Source of the DNA: JADHUC01 sp964617665
GTDB taxonomy: Bacteria > Planctomycetota > Planctomycetia > Pirellulales > Pirellulaceae
Direction of reading: 5' to 3'
Assembly: GCA_964617665.1 (NCBI GenBank)
Contig: CAZUAH010000626.1
Coordinates: 1 to 7,810, forward strand
Length of the DNA stretch: 7,810 bases
Made by a program: the position numbers and the translations under genes. How positions within the stretch are numbered: the stretch's first letter is position 1; every line of letters starts with the position of its first letter. Of the stretch, positions 6,625-7,810 are shown piece after piece. The notes under the pieces were generated by a model that saw nothing but the letters and a program-made list of their open reading frames with translations, was not told the DNA's origin and ran no database searches.

Positions 6625-7467
6625 TCAATTGCCCCCCGAAGTCGATCCCGTTGCGATGTTGCATTCAGGCAACGCCTCCTCAAGACGGCGAATGCCGGAG
6701 TCAGTGACCTGCGTGTTCTGAACGTCTAGCCCTCGTAGGTTGCCAAGGTCAAAGAGATGCCTAACGCCTTCGTCCGTGATTTGCGTCCCTTTGAGTGACA
6801 GTGCGACAAGAGAGCCTAGTCGCGCAATGTGCGATAGTCCTTCGTCGCTTATTGGCAAACCCTTAAGGGACAACCCCTTCAACGATTCCATCTCTTCCAA
6901 ATGCTTCAACCCCTCGTCCGTTACGGCAGTCCGGCCCAGGCCAAGCATCTCCAACTGTTTGAGTCTCGCGAGATGCGACAATCCGACGTCGCCGATGGCC
7001 GTGTCTGTAAGGTATAGCAGCCTCAGGGCGCGAAGTCTGCCGATCTTTCGAAGAAGATCGTCTGTGACTCCAGATTCAGCAACACTAAGCTGTTCGACAT
7101 TGCCTAGGGAAAGCACATGTCTTAGAACCTCGTCCATGTCGCCATAGCCGTTGAGGATGACCGTGAAGGCGGCCTCTTTCGGACTGTTGTCAGTCTCAAT
7201 GGTGAATTCGGTAAGGATCTGCTCTTCGCCGTCCTCTAACGCGACAGGTGTCCGCATATGCCCGTCGAACGCAATACCACCCATCTCCTTGATTCGTCGT
7301 AAAGACTTCCGTTGGGCTTGACTTGGTTGTGCTTTTGCTTGTCCGGTCTCTTCTTGGGCAACATCCGAATCCGCTTGACGACGCGATCGCATAGGCCCCT
7401 GAGCCACAATTACTGCCAAGATAGCGGCAACAAACACAAGGAGTATCAATCTCGAACGGCGAAACAT
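6625..7467 (-). CDS. Membrane-anchored leucine-rich-repeat protein (planctomycete type)
   Basis: This is a 280-residue protein. Residues 6-23 are one hydrophobic segment after MFRRSR, most likely an uncleaved signal anchor that leaves the rest outside the cytoplasmic membrane. A Gln/Ala-rich linker (about 30-55) is followed by RRIKEMGGIAFDG, a lead-in often seen in planctomycete LRR proteins. Six leucine-rich repeats of exactly 24 residues begin at 124, 148, 172, 196, 220 and 244, with the pattern LxxLxLxxTxVTDEGLxxLxxL. Such repeats form a curved protein-binding surface; the partner is unknown and no catalytic domain is present. Start ATG 7467 has AGGA (7477-7474) 6 bases upstream. The gene ends 31 bp before the lyase gene and probably shares its transcript. 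By eye its GC content is a little lower than that of its neighbours. Family assignment is secure; cellular function is not. Confidence 0.9.
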   Translation of the reverse strand: MFRRSRLILLVFVAAILAVIVAQGPMRSRRQADSDVAQEETGQAKAQPSQAQRKSLRRIKEMGGIAFDGHMRTPVALEDGEEQILTEFTIETDNSPKEAAFTVILNGYGDMDEVLRHVLSLGNVEQLSVAESGVTDDLLRKIGRLRALRLLYLTDTAIGDVGLSHLARLKQLEMLGLGRTAVTDEGLKHLEEMESLKGLSLKGLPISDEGLSHIARLGSLVALSLKGTQITDEGVRHLFDLGNLRGLDVQNTQVTDSGIRRLEEALPECNIATGSTSGGN

Positions 7468-7531
7468 CGCTTGTCCTAAGATCGGCTGAACATCTGGGTC
7501 CGGTCTATCATCTCACGATCTGCGATCGTCG

Positions 7532-7810
7532 TCACGTTAGCAGGTACATCCAGAGACCGCAAACAGGGAATAGACACGTGAGATAACCGAGGGCAACGCC
7601 TAGCAGGGTAGACAGCGCCGAATACTCTGGCCAGCGAAGACACAGGTCGATTCCGGCGACCAGACAGGGAACATGAATCCCTACGAGAAAAACATCTGTC
7701 ACAATGCATACGTAACGGGGCACTTCAGCGTCCGCGAGATAACACGACAGGCTCAAGCAATGTGAGCGGACACCAGAACCATTGTTGACTTGCCTGGTAT
7801 TTTGGGGGCG
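7532..7810 (-). CDS. Possible small two-helix membrane protein, 5' end outside window or uncertain
   Basis: This minus-strand frame is open from the right edge to a TGA at 7534-7532. The part after a possible TTG start at 7756 (74 residues) has two hydrophobic stretches: VCIVTDVFLVGIHVPCLVAG, and a stronger one covering LLGVALGYLTCLFPVCGLWM. They are joined by a short polar turn (LCLRWPEYS), so it could be a helical-hairpin membrane protein. The TTG has no Shine-Dalgarno site, and no better start is visible, so the gene may begin beyond the window. It lies 64 bp upstream of the LRR gene on the same strand. I recognise no family. A chance open frame is a real alternative. Confidence 0.35.
   Translation of the reverse strand, partial: RPQNTRQVNNGSGVRSHCLSLSCYLADAEVPRYVCIVTDVFLVGIHVPCLVAGIDLCLRWPEYSALSTLLGVALGYLTCLFPVCGLWMYLLT

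Noticed and set aside
6594..6683. 30-codon upstream extension of the lyase open frame
   Set aside because: It would overlap the end of the LRR gene by 59 bases and hide the signal peptide. ATG 6593 has a strong AGGAG site.
7515..7529. Hairpin ACGATC-TGC-GATCGT just after the stop of the small membrane frame
   Set aside because: The stem is only 6 bp and has no T-run on either side, so it is not supported as a terminator.
7476..7709. Minus-strand open frame of 77 codons upstream of the LRR gene
   Set aside because: It is Arg/Ser-rich with no hydrophobic or domain pattern and overlaps the more protein-like frame at 7532-7810.

Overview
The window is about 60% GC by eye and almost fully coding. 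It looks like a chromosomal stretch from a planctomycete or a related soil or aquatic bacterium. That is inferred from three things: very large exported proteins with signal peptides, a 24-residue 'TDEGL' leucine-rich-repeat protein, and a multidomain secreted protein with PKD, Ig-like and golvesin/xanthan-lyase-type C-terminal domains. No rRNA, tRNA, CRISPR array, transposase or phage gene is visible.

Layout, left to right: (i) the last 19 codons of a plus-strand gene (1-62), which converges with (ii) a minus-strand gene (81-2327, GTG start) for an exported M23-type metallopeptidase-like protein with PKD, BACON-like and golvesin-type domains; (iii) a 111-bp gap with a weak promoter candidate; (iv) a very large minus-strand gene (2439-6593) for an exported heparinase II/III-like polysaccharide lyase of 1384 residues; (v) a minus-strand gene (6625-7467) for a membrane-anchored leucine-rich-repeat protein, only 31 bp upstream of the lyase gene; (vi) at the right edge, a minus-strand open frame (7532-7810) for a possible small two-helix membrane protein whose start is not in view.

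The three complete genes share a strand. The LRR and lyase genes are spaced like an operon; the M23 gene may be read with them or from its own promoter. All three products carry N-terminal export signals, so together they suggest a cell-surface or extracellular function that handles acidic polysaccharide or envelope polymer. There is no transporter, SusD-like protein, sulfatase or regulator in view to confirm a complete polysaccharide-utilisation locus.

The most unusual items are a pair of inverted REP-type palindromes (REPIN-like, about 1310-1397) translated in frame between two domains of the M23 protein, and a C-x(3,5)-C-[FY]-x2-P-Y motif that occurs three times in that same protein. No clearly new multi-gene system is evident.
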